In this document: piece after piece, positions 22,229 through 34,111 of the stretch
How positions within the stretch are numbered: position 1 is the first letter of the stretch
How the letters are laid out: each line of letters starts with the position of its first letter
Origin: Pomacea canaliculata
Taxonomy: Eukaryota; Mollusca; Gastropoda; Architaenioglossa; Ampullariidae
DNA: 64,000 nucleotides
Assembly: GCF_003073045.1 (NCBI RefSeq)
Contig: NC_037591.1
Coordinates: 44,028,903-44,092,902 of the forward strand
Reading direction: 5' to 3'
The notes under the pieces: generated by a model
What the model saw: the letters and a program-made list of their open reading frames with translations, nothing else
What the model was told of the DNA's origin: nothing
Databases searched by the model: none
Position numbers and translations under genes: made by a program

Positions 22229-23777
22229 TCTCACGCCATAGGTCTGAGCTGTGATACCAAGAGAGAGCAGTCACGCGAATCCTGACGCAATCTCCACGTG
22301 GATTATTTGACGTCATTGAATGGGTTTTGAGGTCAGACAAGATGGCGGGGCGTAACCACGGCGACTACAGTCACTCCAGGTGGGATCCATGCCGACTACA
22401 CGGTAAGGAGATTATGACTGGTCGGCATGGACCCTACGAAGAGTCGCTAAGCGATCCCTTTAGCTACGTAGTTGTTAATGGCCTGATTGGTCAAACAATT
22501 AGAGGGCAAAGTTAAGTTAGGCGAACTTACGTTTCCCAGGACAGTCAGAACTGATCAGCTTGAGGTGACTGACCTCCGACACATTGACCTCAAGCGTGTA
22601 ACGGACGGTGGATTCAGCGGTGAGACATCGAAGTGAATAGAGCGACACGGAGACAACAGACATTCACTGCGATCAGTTGTGAACTTTACTTCTGAGACTC
22701 ATGCAGTGGAAATCTGTGAATGTGGACAGACCTTCCACTGTATTAGCAGCACGTGAATAACGGATGCTATCACCGCTCCTGACATAGGGTAGTGCTGAAT
22801 CGCCATCCTTTCTACCGAAGGGTAGTAACGATCCAATGTTTTCCCTGGGAAATTACCCATGACAAAGCTGACCTACAAAGTCGTAAGCCAAAGCCGTGTT
22901 GTCTTGGACTTCGAATATTTTGATTTCCATCATTAAAGTTTTGCCCGTTTGGACACGCTTGGACATAACCCGCTTGGAATTCATTTGGATGTATAACCGA
23001 CTGCTCGGGTACACCACTGTGCTGATAGCTGCATTGGATATAATTCGCCGCTCAACAGTCCATGGGAACATCCGTAACGTCCGTGACGACGATTCCCCGA
23101 CTTGGTTATAACTCTATGATGGTCTGTTGGGCGGACTTCTATACCGACAGTGGATGTGTGTGTGTGGACACTGAATCTCTGACTGCTAGCATCAGATGCC
23201 CTGAAGAGCGGAGTGTCAAATGTCGGTCGGGAGAATTATTAACGTTCTACGGACGGTTGGTGGTAGAACTTTTTTTTTCGTATTTCATGCCGTTATTCTT
23301 AAAACATTAAATGCGTTAACCATTGGCCGGACCTTTTTGTATGAAAAAGGTAGTAGAGTGCCGCGAGCACGTTTTTACATACAGATGTTTATACACGATC
23401 GCATGCATTCGTAATGCACTCTTCACAAAACGTTACAATACTGTACAGCTATTTCTTTATTCGTGGCCTTAATGATGACACAAGGATACAATGACACAAA
23501 CCACACATCGACTCATACACACACACAAGGATATACTGACACAAAACACACATCCAAGCTCAGACAACTGCTTCAACAAACAAGTCAATGTCATTATCGA
23601 GTGATTCATTTATTGTTTCACTTGCAGTACAAACATATTATTACATCATACGTTTTACAAGCTTGTGCATGGGTAGTACGAAGGAAGGAACTAAAGAAGT
23701 ATTAATTCAGGCCACGTGAACTCAACATTTAGGGGATGATCACAGCTTGTACAATAACATGAAGCCTACTGACTATA
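22229..23777. other. No recognisable gene
   Basis: Several short open frames occur (for example 23062-23310 on +), but none shows a family signature or consistent splice sites. A short ACACA-rich patch lies at 23490-23550. Confidence 0.4.
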
Positions 23778-23785
23778 GTATAGTA

Positions 23786-24211
23786 CAGGGATGCCCAACC
23801 TATGGCCCGCGGGCCATATTCGGCCCGCGAAACTTCTGCCCACAGTGCAGGAAATCGGCATGTTAGTAATAAAAAAAAGACATTAAAAACGAAAAAATGG
23901 AAAGAAGAAGTATTTATCCCTACATAGGGGCGTCTCTCAATCTTTTTTTCAATGGACGAACATTTCGATTCAGTGCTCCGACTTGGTGTCTCTACGATGC
24001 AGCCGGACATTCAGAAGTTGGTTTCGGGTAAACTTCAAATATCCCACTAATTACTACATAATTAATGGCAAGTACAACTTGTTTCTAATAAAAATGGTAT
24101 CTGCTCTATTTTTTTTCTTCTTTTTTTGTGTATTTTTGCGGTGAAGTGGCCCGTGACACGCATGTCGGAAATGTGTATGGCCCGCAGGCCGAAAAAGGTT
24201 GCGCATCACTG
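23786..24211 (+). mobile_element. Internally deleted hAT element with 8-bp target duplication
   Basis: Left end CAGGGATGCCCAACCTATGG and right end (reverse complement) CAGTGATGCGCAACCTTTTT are terminal inverted repeats of the hAT type. GTATAGTA flanks both sides (23778-23785 and 24212-24219). The inside still encodes the transposase C-terminus on + (MDEHFDSVLRLGVSTMQPD, then IQKLVSGKLQISH-stop, about 23952-24050). It is therefore a deletion derivative of an autonomous element, not an unrelated MITE. Confidence 0.93.
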
Positions 24212-24328
24212 GTATAGTATATCATAGTCACTACAACAGTTAGCCTATTACAGTCAAACCAAATATTTCCAGTTATTGTCTCAGATGACCGTTTGAAATG
24301 ACAAAGAGAGTCATGGGGTGCAATCATT

Positions 24329-24556
24329 CTAATGTCCATAAGTGCATACAAGAAATTGCTTGCAAGGTGTACAACAGTAATAGAGACATCTAGCAAGGTT
24401 GTTAAGGTGTGTAACATTGTAACAACACACTGTAGAGTATGATGGTTGGGTTCTGTTGTCAACTGGCAGACATTCTAGTGGCAAAGCTTGTGAAAGGTGG
24501 CAATGTAACAGGTGTAATCCATCGTCTTGTGGTGACTGACAAAGGGGGCATATCAA
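24329..24556 (-). mobile_element. Possible LINE Cys-rich tail
   Basis: The frame reads CPLCQSPQDDGLHLLHCHLS and continues without recognised domains. The CxxC...H..HC spacing is that of a LINE zinc knuckle, as at 13945-14215. Short and unsupported by a neighbouring reverse transcriptase. Confidence 0.3.
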
Positions 24557-24877
24557 TCAAGTCCATCTCCCAGGTGTTCACGTGTCTAACCTAAAGTCCT
24601 GAGGTCGCAGTTTAGCGAATTTCTCACAATCTTATTTTTAGCATCGTGCAAAAATAGTTTTAACTGTAGACTTGGTTTTAGAGATACTTCCACGGCAAAC
24701 TTGCAGCTGCCCTCTTTGTCATCAACACACCTTGAGGAAGTAAAATATAAGAATAGTGTAGGGAAGTTGAGTGTAGCAACAGCAGTATAAGGAAGTAACT
24801 GAGTGTAACAACAGCAGTGTAATGTGAAGACACCTTTGCATCTTCTCTCCCCGTCTCACTGCCACTGACTGTGGGTT

Positions 24878-25136
24878 TTATTTCCCAGAGCCCACACCCA
24901 CTGTCTGTGCTTGATTAATAGTTGCAGACTGGTGTTGGTTGGCCACCACAGCTGGTACAGCTGCAGCTTCGCTTCCTGGAGCTTGTCCTTGGCCTTGAAC
25001 TTGATTACCAGGGAACTCATCTCCACCTACATCTCCTAGGATGCTTGACCTCCAACAAACCTTGACCCCAGCTGTTTCCAGGAACAGGTTGCAAGGGCAC
25101 ATTTCCAGGGACGTTCAAGAGCACGCCCTCAAATGG
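24878..25136 (-). CDS. Terminal exon of the chitin-binding Gly-rich gene
   Basis: After TCTCTGGTCACAG it reads PFEGVLLNVPGNVPLQPVPG, in phase with 27351. Near 25040 the frame must change twice to reach GDVGGDEFPGNQVQGQGQAP and the end TINQAQTVGVGSGK-stop (TAA just below 24878). Confidence 0.55.
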
Positions 25137-28100
25137 CTGTGACCAGAGACATAGTTGACACAAAACACCAATATCAGTACATATGGGTTGTCACAAACCT
25201 CCTGCGATGTATTTTTTTAAATGGTTTTTTTTTTTAATTAGGAAAAGAAATTGTCTGGGTGAGGTGGTAAAGACAGCTATCACTGGGGCTGTTAGTGTCA
25301 TCAGCCTGAGGCGTGCCGCGCCATACAGAGATGGCCGGCCTGTCTTTGTTTCAATTAAGTGTGTTGATAGGTTGTTTGGTGGTTACTTTGAACAAAGGAA
25401 AGAGTGTGATAGTGTGTTGGTTGTGTGTGGTTTGATTGGGGTTTTTCCTTGACGGGAGCGGGGAGAAGGGAGGAGTCTTCTTGGTGTTGTCAGTGCGTCC
25501 GGAGGGGACGGCTATTGCTTTTAACCAGTCTTGACGGACTTGGTGTTGTAGACCTGTGTTGTACAAGTCCTGACCAGACTGGATTGTGTGTATAAGTCCT
25601 GAACGACTTGAAGTACCAGACTTGTTGTGTTTTGTTAACATTGAACCTGTTGAAGTTTTCTTGTGAAGTTTTCCTGTGGATTTTACTTTTGGATTTTACT
25701 TTTGGATTTACTTTTGGATTTACTTTTTGGATTTTCTTGTGGATTTACTTTTGTGGATATTCTTGTGGATTTACTTTTGGATTTACTGTTGAGGTTACTT
25801 TTGGATTTTCTTTGGGATTGTTCTTTTGGATATAACTACAAGAAGAAGTGAAAAACTGGGTGTACTTTACACGTGGATATATGGTGTATGTTAGAAGCGA
25901 AAACATTGTGCCGTTTCAAGTGGAGACTTTGAGAGGAACTGTGCAAGAAGATTGAATATTTTTGAAACTGTTGGAAGAAACGTGTGTACGAATTGTGGGT
26001 TTGGGAAATTAGGAATTGTTTTGTGTTGTGTTTATTTTTTTTCTTTTTGATTTTTAAATTATATTATATTTTTTAAAATTTAAATTGTTGTCTGTGTTTT
26101 TATTTATTATGTTCCTCGTCTGAAAGGCGCTGTAGAGTGCACGTGACATGGGTGCACACGCACGACCGCATCTATCACAAAACCACCCCGACTAACCGGG
26201 TTCGGCCGGCCTCATTTCTACTGCTAACTCTTCAGGTGAGATTTTAATGTCATTTTTCCACCTCTTGTTTCAAATGACTCGAGCTTTTCAGGCACATGAC
26301 TACCTTGAAACACTGCGCCTTCCTCAACTCAACAGTTCATGTGTGTGTGGGTTCGTGTGTGTGTGGGGGGATCTGTATGTGTGGCTGTGTATGTGTGTAT
26401 GTGGGCATGTGTGTGGGTGTGTGTGTGCATGTGTGTCTGTGCAAATGTGCTTGTGTATTCATTCACGTTGGTTCCTTAGGGTAGGTATGTAAGAACTAGT
26501 AAATTCACCTTGGAGGGTAAGTACAGGTGAGCGGGTGAAATGTTGACAATAGTAATGTCAGTCTACAGCACTAAATACCCCCTACTTGTAACTGATTATA
26601 GTCATGTCAGTCTACAGCACTATATACTCCCTACTTATAACTGATTATAGTCATGTCAGTCTACAGAACTATATGCACTACCTACTTGTAACTGATTATA
26701 GTCATGTCAGCCTCCAGCACTGTATAGAAGTAATCGTTGGAGGAACAAGTCCTAAGGGTTCCCGTGTTCTCTCCCTTATGTATTCGTTCATTTACGCACA
26801 GGGTTGCAAATTGTACTATGACACCATAGCATCCATCCTATGCGATGGCCGCGGGAAAGCCTATAGGCATCGATTTGACGACGCCGGTTATAGCCTCGCT
26901 ACCATTGTGTTAATTAGAAAGTGAGTGATTTTGTGACTAGTCTGATGGTCATATATATGTATGTGTATAAGGATATTTTTAGGACCTGAGCAGTTTTGTG
27001 AGATCAGCCTGTTGATTGTATGGATTGTTCTCTCTACAGGCTTTTACTTATTCTGCTTCTGCATTCTACTTCTTGTTGGTTTTTGTTCTTCATACGTGTC
27101 ATCGTTTCTTCATATTTCTGTTCGTGCTACTGTCCGCCATTGTGTCAACCGTCCACCCTGCATCCTCATCGCCTCGTCGGCATGTGAACGCGTGACCCTG
27201 TGCGTTCTTTGTCAGCTGTTTGAGCGGTTGCGAGCGTGCATCAGGTGACGCTGGGGGCGGTTACGCGACAAGCACTATATACTCCCTACACAGCACTATA
27301 TACTCCCTACTTGTAACTGATTATAGAAATGTCAGCTTACAGCACTGTACCTGATTTACATTCCTGGCACCTGCAACAGCGGCTGAACCTGCACCTGTGT
27401 TGACGCCTGTCCCTGCAGCTGCCCTGACGCCAGCTCCCGCGACAACACCAGGGGAATTAATTCCGGCACCAATCACAGCTGCTGTTCCGGCCCGAGAGAC
27501 AGAGCCAGCTGATACGGCAGCATCACCAGTGGCGCCCAGTCCTCGTGCACCTGCACCTGCCATCCAGTAGCACTAGCTTCTGCACCTGCAGCTCCTCTAG
27601 GCCGACAGCTGTCCCAGCACCAGTGATCCACCTGCAGCTCCCCAGCATTAACACCAGCACCGGGAAAGGCGAGTCCAGCGTTGAGTGGAAACTGTGGGAC
27701 ATTGGCTGGTGGAGGGTTAACAGGCTGACCGTTTGAATGGACGGACTGCAGCTGCCGGATTGTTGGGCACAGGACTGCAAAGTATGCACGCGCACATATA
27801 TGACACAGATAAAATTACTCTTCATAAATTGGTCACTAGTGCCATGACAATAACGTATCTATTCCATCTTTATGTCTACATATTCAAATGGATTTGTTTA
27901 TTACAAATATATTGACACAAGAAAACTTAACTCTAGTGACCGGCTCCCCCACTTGTACAATGCTCCAAACAGACATTAATTCCCACTTGAGCAAGAAAGA
28001 GATAAGGAAGTCAAGAACTCTTATGTTTACAGCAAACCCAGCTGTCTGCAAACAAACAGCACAGGCAGACATTGGATTCTCGCGGCGGTAATGGCAGGAT

Positions 28101-29924
28101 ACTATTGTCAGTGTAGACGACTATTGTCAGTGTAGAAGGCTATTGTCAGTGTTCAATAACCAGTAATAATGACAGATGACAATTGTCAGTGTTCAAAAAC
28201 CGGCGGTAATGACAGGATACTATTGTCATTATTCAATAACCGGTCAGAAGACAATTGTCAGTGTAGAAGACTATTGTTAGTGTTCAAAAACCGGCGGCAA
28301 TGACAGAAGATTATTTTCAGTGTTCGATAACCGGTGGTAATGAGAGAAGACTATTGTCAGTGCTCAATAACCGGCAGTAAGACAGATGACAATTGTCAGT
28401 GAATGAAGACTTTGTCAGTGTCAATAACCGGTGGTTATGACGTATGACAATTGTCAGAGCTGACTAATGAAGGGCTGAGACCGCATTGAAGCAAACTTTT
28501 ACTAAAATCTTATTACAGCAAAAGAGGTGCCTACCCTGATTGGATGCCTGCACTTGTACCTGGTTGATGGTCGGCTGTTGGGTCTGTCCGGTGATCCCGG
28601 ATTGACGTTTATTCCTAAAATGTTCAAGAATTATTCAGCATTATTTCATGATTGTTAGCTGGGTTTTCACATTATGTTCACTGACATCAAAGACAGCTGT
28701 TCAGGGAACCCATAACCCTTGTTTGTGAGTTCGGTCGCCACTAGGCCCTCCCTCTCGCAGTCATGACATTGACATTGATTCATTAACTCCCTGAGGGAAA
28801 TAACAAAATTGACATAATACACACAATGCAGTTGGCCCATATAGTTTCTTATTATACAGCTTGAATGATTGAACAGAAAGATAAATACTAGCTGAATCTC
28901 GATATAACGAACGAACTCATTTAGACCATTACAAAAATTTGTTACAACTCGTTAAATCGAGACTGACACAATTCAGTGACCTATCTATATGATTTTAGTT
29001 TTACAGCATACTTTCATCTTCTTACACTCAAATAGCAGCGGAAAATGCTCAAATCGTCAGGGAAATACAAGAATGGGAGTGCAAATGGTGAAGGGAGTAG
29101 AGAGTGACAGTAAAAAGACCTGCCAGATCTTAAAGACTGTCAGCTAGGTCAGCACACCACCTCACCTATCGAAGACAGAAATGGTGGCCTTCTCATAGAA
29201 AGGGCTGCTGTATCAACGATAGAATACATGTTACAGGCACCTGCAAACGTTCATCTAAAGAATGCACATCCTTCAAAACATTCAGAGACCGTGAACTTGT
29301 AGACCTGCCAGTCCTACAGGAAGAGGTCAAAAGAATGATCCACAGTCTGAAGGAGTCCGGGACCGCAAAGAATGTTCACCCTCCTCCAAAATGGACGCAG
29401 TCACTAATCACACCCCCTTCTACCCTCCTCTCCTCAAATAAAACAACATAACAATAAACAGCAACAGGTCTAGAATACAGAACACTAAATCTCATAAGTC
29501 ACGTTGAAAGTCATGCAAAATCGCATCCACATCACCACTGAGAAGCTGGTAGCTTGCTGTGACTTGAAGACAAATAATGTTTACACATCCAACGTCTACT
29601 TTTTCAGGATTATTAACGGTTTTCACTCCACTTACTACTCGACTTTCTATTAACCTTCTCTAGCAGTGCATATGTCCATTTAACTTACCTGCGGAGCTGC
29701 TGCCTGGTTGTTGTTGACACACGCCACTTGTTGCTGACTGACGCACCCCAGAGTGTTGACGTCAAAGGAGAGTCCAGGTGGACACTGCCTCAGGTGCGCA
29801 CGACCATTCCAGCACCAGTAGAAAGTTGTGCAACCGTCGTTAAGGTTGCTGGGAAAATGGCCGAAAGGAGCTTGGCATACCTGTGTCTGGCCCAGCGTCA
29901 GGTACACCACAGTGGTCAGCACAC
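24878..29924 (-). CDS. Secreted ChtBD2 protein with Gln- and Gly/Ala-rich body (silk- or matrix-like)
   Basis: Four exons chain on the - strand with matching phases: 29924-29689, 28583-28535, 27774-27351, 25136-24878. Exon 1 seen here begins inside a signal peptide (VLTTVVYLTLGQTQ) and gives one chitin-binding domain (VCQAPFGHFPSN, then FYWCWNGRAHLRQC). The rest is low complexity: QQPTINQVQVQASNQ, PVNPPPANVPQFPLNAG, then AGAG/GAGIN-type Gly/Ala repeats, NQ-rich ends and VPGNVPLQPVPGN. Two exons need frame changes to stay Gly/Ala-rich, either decay or base-calling indels. Exon organisation matches the + gene at 16938, so the two are probably old paralogues. Extracellular matrix or shell role is inference. 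Confidence 0.65.
25137..26530. other. Intron sequence with T-rich imperfect repeats (25665-25835) and GT tract (26338-26450)
   Basis: TTTTGGATTTAC-type units of 12-15 bp recur about 12 times at 25665-25835, and GTGTGTGTGG tracts occupy 26338-26450. A 64-residue open stretch at 25250-25450 (VKTAITGAVSVISLRRAAPY) is not recognised. Confidence 0.5.
26560..27345. repeat. ~50-bp minisatellite interrupted by the solo LTR
   Basis: Units with CAGCACTATATACTCCCTAC and TTGTAACTGATTATAGTCAT fill 26560-26720 and resume at 27271-27345 immediately after the LTR, so the array predates the insertion. Confidence 0.85.
26721..27270 (+). mobile_element. Solo LTR-like element (550 bp) inserted in a minisatellite
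   Basis: It starts TGTATAGAAGTAATCG and ends CGGTTACGCGACA. AGCAC flanks both sides (26716-26720 and 27271-27275), a 5-bp target duplication. The last ~330 bp match the reverse complement of the element at 20928-21859, ending in the same CGGT(T/C)ACGCGACA. No internal coding domains. Confidence 0.8.
27351..27774 (-). CDS. Gly/Ala-rich exon with apparent frameshifts
   Basis: After acceptor CTTTGCAG the frame reads SNGQPVNPPPANVPQ and FPGAGVNAG, then loses the Gly/Ala character. Neighbouring frames in turn keep it (GAAGGS, ITGAGTAVG, RGAAGAEASATG, AGAGARGLGATG), ending GARNVNQ before donor GTACAG. Three single-base shifts within about 100 bp (27560-27660) would give one continuous low-complexity protein. 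Confidence 0.55.
28083..28456. repeat. ~45-bp minisatellite
   Basis: About eight units built from GACTATTGTCAGTGTTCAAT, AACCGGCGGTAATGACAG and variants. It lies in an intron of the - strand chitin-binding gene. Confidence 0.88.
28535..28583 (-). CDS. Small Gln-rich exon of the chitin-binding gene
   Basis: It gives TQQPTINQVQVQASNQ and ends on donor GTAGGC in phase 1, which fits the next exon. The motif TINQ(V/A)Q recurs in the terminal exon (SATINQAQTV), supporting common origin. Confidence 0.5.
28890..28972. mobile_element. Short MITE-like inverted repeat (pogo/Tc1 type end)
   Basis: GAATCTCGATATAACGAACG on the left pairs with ACTCGTTAAATCGAGACT on the right. The CTCGAT(A/T)TAACGA motif is typical of Tigger/pogo termini. 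Confidence 0.45.
29080..29345 (+). mobile_element. LINE fragment (region before the reverse transcriptase)
   Basis: Broken + frames contain SKTEMVAFS and DLPVLQEEVKRMIHSL, the same block as LREEVERVVHSLKGG at 18190-18640. It is an old copy in the opposite orientation to the others. Confidence 0.55.
29689..29924 (-). CDS. Exon: signal peptide end plus ChtBD2 domain
   Basis: On -, acceptor GTTAAG precedes 29924 and donor GTAAGT follows 29689 in phase 0. The domain has six cysteines (CQAPFGHF, GCTTFYWC, QCPPGLSF, GCVSQQQVAC). An in-frame stop lies just upstream of the acceptor, so the ATG must be in another exon that I did not find. Confidence 0.8.
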
Positions 29925-30519
29925 CTTAACACAGACCATAGGGGTCAGGGTTCGACACCGTTCTCTCCCTGTCTCCCATCCCTAACCCTAACCTAAATAA
30001 CTCATGTTAATGGCTATTACTTGATGGACAGATTGCGCTAGCTGCAAGGTCTTCACGTGTATTGCCATTTATTATTGGTATTGTCAGGGTAGAAACATAA
30101 CCTTATTATTTGTGTTGTTCTTATGACTTCACTTGGTTTCGCCAGCTCTGCTGTATCTACTTTTTTTTTTTAAATAACATTTATTTTCCATTAACACATT
30201 ACATTACATGACAAAATCATCCAAATCATATTCCTTGAATTATAACGAGCATACATAACAATATCAAAACATTAAATAGTGCCAGACATTTTTGCCCCAA
30301 CATTTTTGTGCAGGGACTCTGATTTAAAGTAATTTCAATATTCTATCTAGTATCTAACAATTAAACTAGCTTTCTTTTTAACATATATAAACATTTATTC
30401 CTCATTTACCTATTAATCATATGGCATATTCTATGTTTAAGCCATTCACTCCATTGCACTATACAAATATAACAATATAAAAGACATATAAGGTAGTGTA
30501 TATCGACATGTATGAAAGT

Positions 30520-30927
30520 CTAGTCACTGCTTAAGTTTTGGTCAACAAGTTGCATATAAGGTAGCCAAAGTTGTACAACTTTTTCTTCTTTCATTTCCAG
30601 GCGTGCATTAAAAATTTCAATTTTATATCTATATTGCAGTATCTGAATGAATGGTTGCAACTGAGGTGTGGTTTTTTTGAATCTGCAAGAGTATATGTAT
30701 AATTTAGCAAGTAATAAGATTAAATCCAGTACATCATCTGTCTTAAAGTTATTACTGCATCCAAATAAAACCAGGTGTTCACTTAATATCATCCTTGTCA
30801 TAATCCCACATTTGTTTGACACATAATTTTGAAAATTTTGCCAGAAATCTTGAACACATTTACATTTCCAAAAAATATGTTGAATGTTTTCTTTTTCACA
30901 TCTACAATAGTTTACAAAAATCATCAA
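30520..30927 (-). pseudogene. LINE ORF2 C-terminal Cys/His domain
   Basis: CRCEKENIQHIFWKCKCV is the conserved C-terminal zinc-binding block of L1-clade ORF2. It is followed by a ~100-residue tail and stop. Confidence 0.7.
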
Positions 30928-32168
30928 TTTCTAGACCCATATTAAATAAAGCTATTTTTGTCCCCAATATTCTATGCAAGACTCTGATTTGGAGCCATTT
31001 AATTTAATATCTTTAATCTTGGCTACTTTCCTGAAGATAATGTGCCAATCTACATTTCTATTTAGTCTTGTATCCCATTTTGAGCAACAGTTAGGCACAT
31101 GTGTATTAGTTACCATGTTATCATAGTACAGTCTTGCACCTTTCTGTACAGATTGAATTACACTAAGAGTTTTATTTGTATCATAGGCAAGCGGTGATGG
31201 ATCAGTTGCATTCTCTCTGTCTTGATGCATATATTCCTTTATGGCATCTATGCAACCATTTAGAGAGACAAAATTAATGTTTACATCATATATCCTTTTA
31301 ACATCTTGCCATGAATAGAAAATTTCCTCTTTCATCCAGCAAGTGTTTAATTAAATATATCCTTTGTCTACCCAACTTCTATACAGAAATGGTTTATTCC
31401 CAATCTTAATTTTATTGTTACAAAAAATAGGCTCTGATATAATCTCTTCAATATGTTTACACACAACACTTTCTCCAAATATCTCATACGCTTTTAAAAC
31501 ATCCGTCCAGAAACTATTTACAGTTACAAAAGAGCAACTGCTGGGCCAAGTTTGTCTAGGTAATTTAACATTTTATGTGAGGACATAATAATCATTTTCC
31601 AGCTATGACTGGTTTTCTTTATGTTCCGCAACCATGTTAGTTTTAAGGCATTCATATAAGTTCTAAACATCAGGTATGTCAATCCCCCCCTTATATACTT
31701 TTTTAATAGACACTTTTCTGCTAATTTTATCCTTTTTTCCTCCCCACACAACTGAAATATAGATTTTTGAATGTTGTTAACAATATGATCTGGGGGATTT
31801 GGCAGCAATAACCACAAGTGTGTTAACTTTGACAAGATTAAGGACTTGAGTATTGCTACTTCTTCCTAATGGAGTTAACTGTCTTTTCAGCCAAATCTTG
31901 TACAATGTTCTAATTTCGGCTAGCTTACTATCATAATTTAACTTTATACATGCTTTAGATTATTAGTAAACCAAATACCAAGAATTTTGAACTCTCCTGG
32001 GTTCCACTGCATCTGTTAAAATGGGGTAAATACTTAGCTGTTGAATTTGCTTTGCTTCCCAGCCATATTGCACTTGATTTTTCAGTGTTCAGAACTAAAC
32101 AGATATTTTTTCGAACAATTTTAATGTATTCATTGATTCTTCAAAAGACTGTCTATCACCCTCTAAAG

Positions 32169-32950
32169 TCAATTCTGTGTCATCTGCATATTGTACAATT
32201 TTAGTTTCGCTATTTTTGGATTTTTTATACCTTTTATGTATGTATTTTTTCTAATCATAATAGCTAGAATTTCTACACATAAGATGAATATATAAGGCGA
32301 AATTGGGTCCCCCTGACGGCATCCTCTTCTAACATAGAACCATTCAGACAATGTGCATTAACTGACACACTAGACTTGATATTTGTGTAGAAAGTGCTTA
32401 TCCACTTACAAAACTGTGAACTAAAACAAAAAAATTCAAAACTTTCAGCATGAAGCTCAGCTGATACTATCGAACGCTTTTTCAAAATCAAGACATACCA
32501 ACAAACAAGGTTCTTTATTTTTATCCAAATGTTCAATCAAATCGTATATCAGCCTAACATTATCCCCTAAGTATCGTCCCGCGGACAAAACCAGATTGGT
32601 CTTCATGAATTAGGGATGATAAAACTTTTTTCATTCTGTTTGCAATGCATGTTGAGCCAATCTTATATACCACATTTAGTAAAGTAATTGGTCTCCAGTT
32701 TTTAATTTGGTCTCTAGGTTTATCTACTTTGGGAATGCATATGATTACACTTCTTTTTTGTGTAGAGGATATTCACCTTACTAAAACCTTCATTTAGAGA
32801 TCTAACAATGAAGGTCAAGTTGTTTCCAAAAGACCTTAAAGAATTCCACAGTGAATCCATCACTCCCTGGGCTTTTCCATTACCCATATTTTTAACTGCC
32901 TGGCTCGCTTCTTCTAAAGTGATATTTCCATCCAAACAAATTGAGTTCAA
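32169..32950 (-). pseudogene. LINE reverse transcriptase core, frameshifted
   Basis: NITLEEASQAVKNMGNGKAQG (fingers), a palm Asp region CLDFEKAFDS in another frame near 32490, and GCRQGDPISPYIFILCV are all visible. The following catalytic box appears as YADDTEL-like residues in a third frame near 32180. At least three frame changes. Confidence 0.75.
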
Positions 32951-33456
32951 GTTGTGTAAGTTTTGGTATATCTTCTTGGATATTAGTAAAGCTAAAGTCC
33001 TGAACAGCTCTCTCTGCGTACAGGTTGGAAAAAAATTCTCGCACTTCTGCTCTTATTCTTCAGTTTTTCTAATACTTTCCCCATTTTGCTTCTGTAATTT
33101 CCGAATTTGCTTACTTACATAATTACGTTTTTCCAGTGAACAAAAATAATTACTTACTTTCTCTCCATCTGCTATCCACTTTGCCCTGGAGCGAATCAGT
33201 ACACCCTCCATTCTTTTTTTCTCTTAAACTAATGAGTTCACTTTTATTCTTTTCAAGTTCAAGGACTTTTTCTTCTTTTAACTTATCTTTAATTTCTAAC
33301 CGTGTAATTTCTTTTTCTAATATTTTTTCTTTATCATTATTTCTTTTTTTTTCTTGCTAGAGTAGGTCATTGTTTTCATTCTAATTTTCATTAGCATAGT
33401 ATCTAGAAATGTTTGATCAGACACTACAAAACTGTATTTCCATTGGTGAATATTTG

Positions 33457-34111
33457 CTAAATTCTCCCTGTCATATGGGAACACTGAGTACTCTTCTGTA
33501 CTTCTTTAATGACAGTGTTTATTTGGGTTAGATAGTCTTTGTCCTTCAGATGTGAAGAGTTTAGCTTCCATAGATTAAATCTCCTTTCCTCTTGTTCTGT
33601 AGCTAATGACAAAGTAATCAGTGAATGGTCCGTACGGTAGCCCGGAGTAATATTTGCATCCATGACCAAATTTGAGAGTGAATCTGACATAAGGAAAAAA
33701 ATCTAATCTACTCTGTTGGAATGGTCTTTTCCTACGCCAAGTATATCTTAGTGCTTCTGGGTTTAGTTCACGCCATATGTCTACTAGATCCATGTTTGTC
33801 ATCATCTTATCAACTTGTTCTTGCCCTTTAATATTATTTTTATGTTTTGTAATTATGACAGTCCAAGTTGAAAGTTCAAAACAATGTTCCAATCTCCTCC
33901 AATAACAATATTTTTCTACTCCTATCTGTTTAACATATTCTTCTAACTGAGAGTAGAATTTTGGGTCGTCTTTATTTGGCCCATAAACACTACCAATTAA
34001 AAACTCTTTCTCTAATGTTTTTATCACTGCCATCACATAATTTCCTCCATTATCTTTATAGACTTTTTTAATTGAAAATTCAAAGTTATTATTAAATAGA
34101 ATTGCTACCAC
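33457..34111 (-). pseudogene. LINE endonuclease (exonuclease-endonuclease-phosphatase family), C-terminal part
   Basis: The N-terminal metal-binding half is missing because of 5' truncation. GSVYGPNKDDPKFY, the DWN-like block (frame broken near 33900) and the terminal GYRTDHS motif remain. A frameshift near 33690 separates RLDFF from the rest. Confidence 0.75.

Noticed and set aside
25608..25851. Phe/Gly-rich 'FGFTFGF' open frame
   Set aside because: It encodes only the TTTTGGATTTAC repeat and has no conserved flank.
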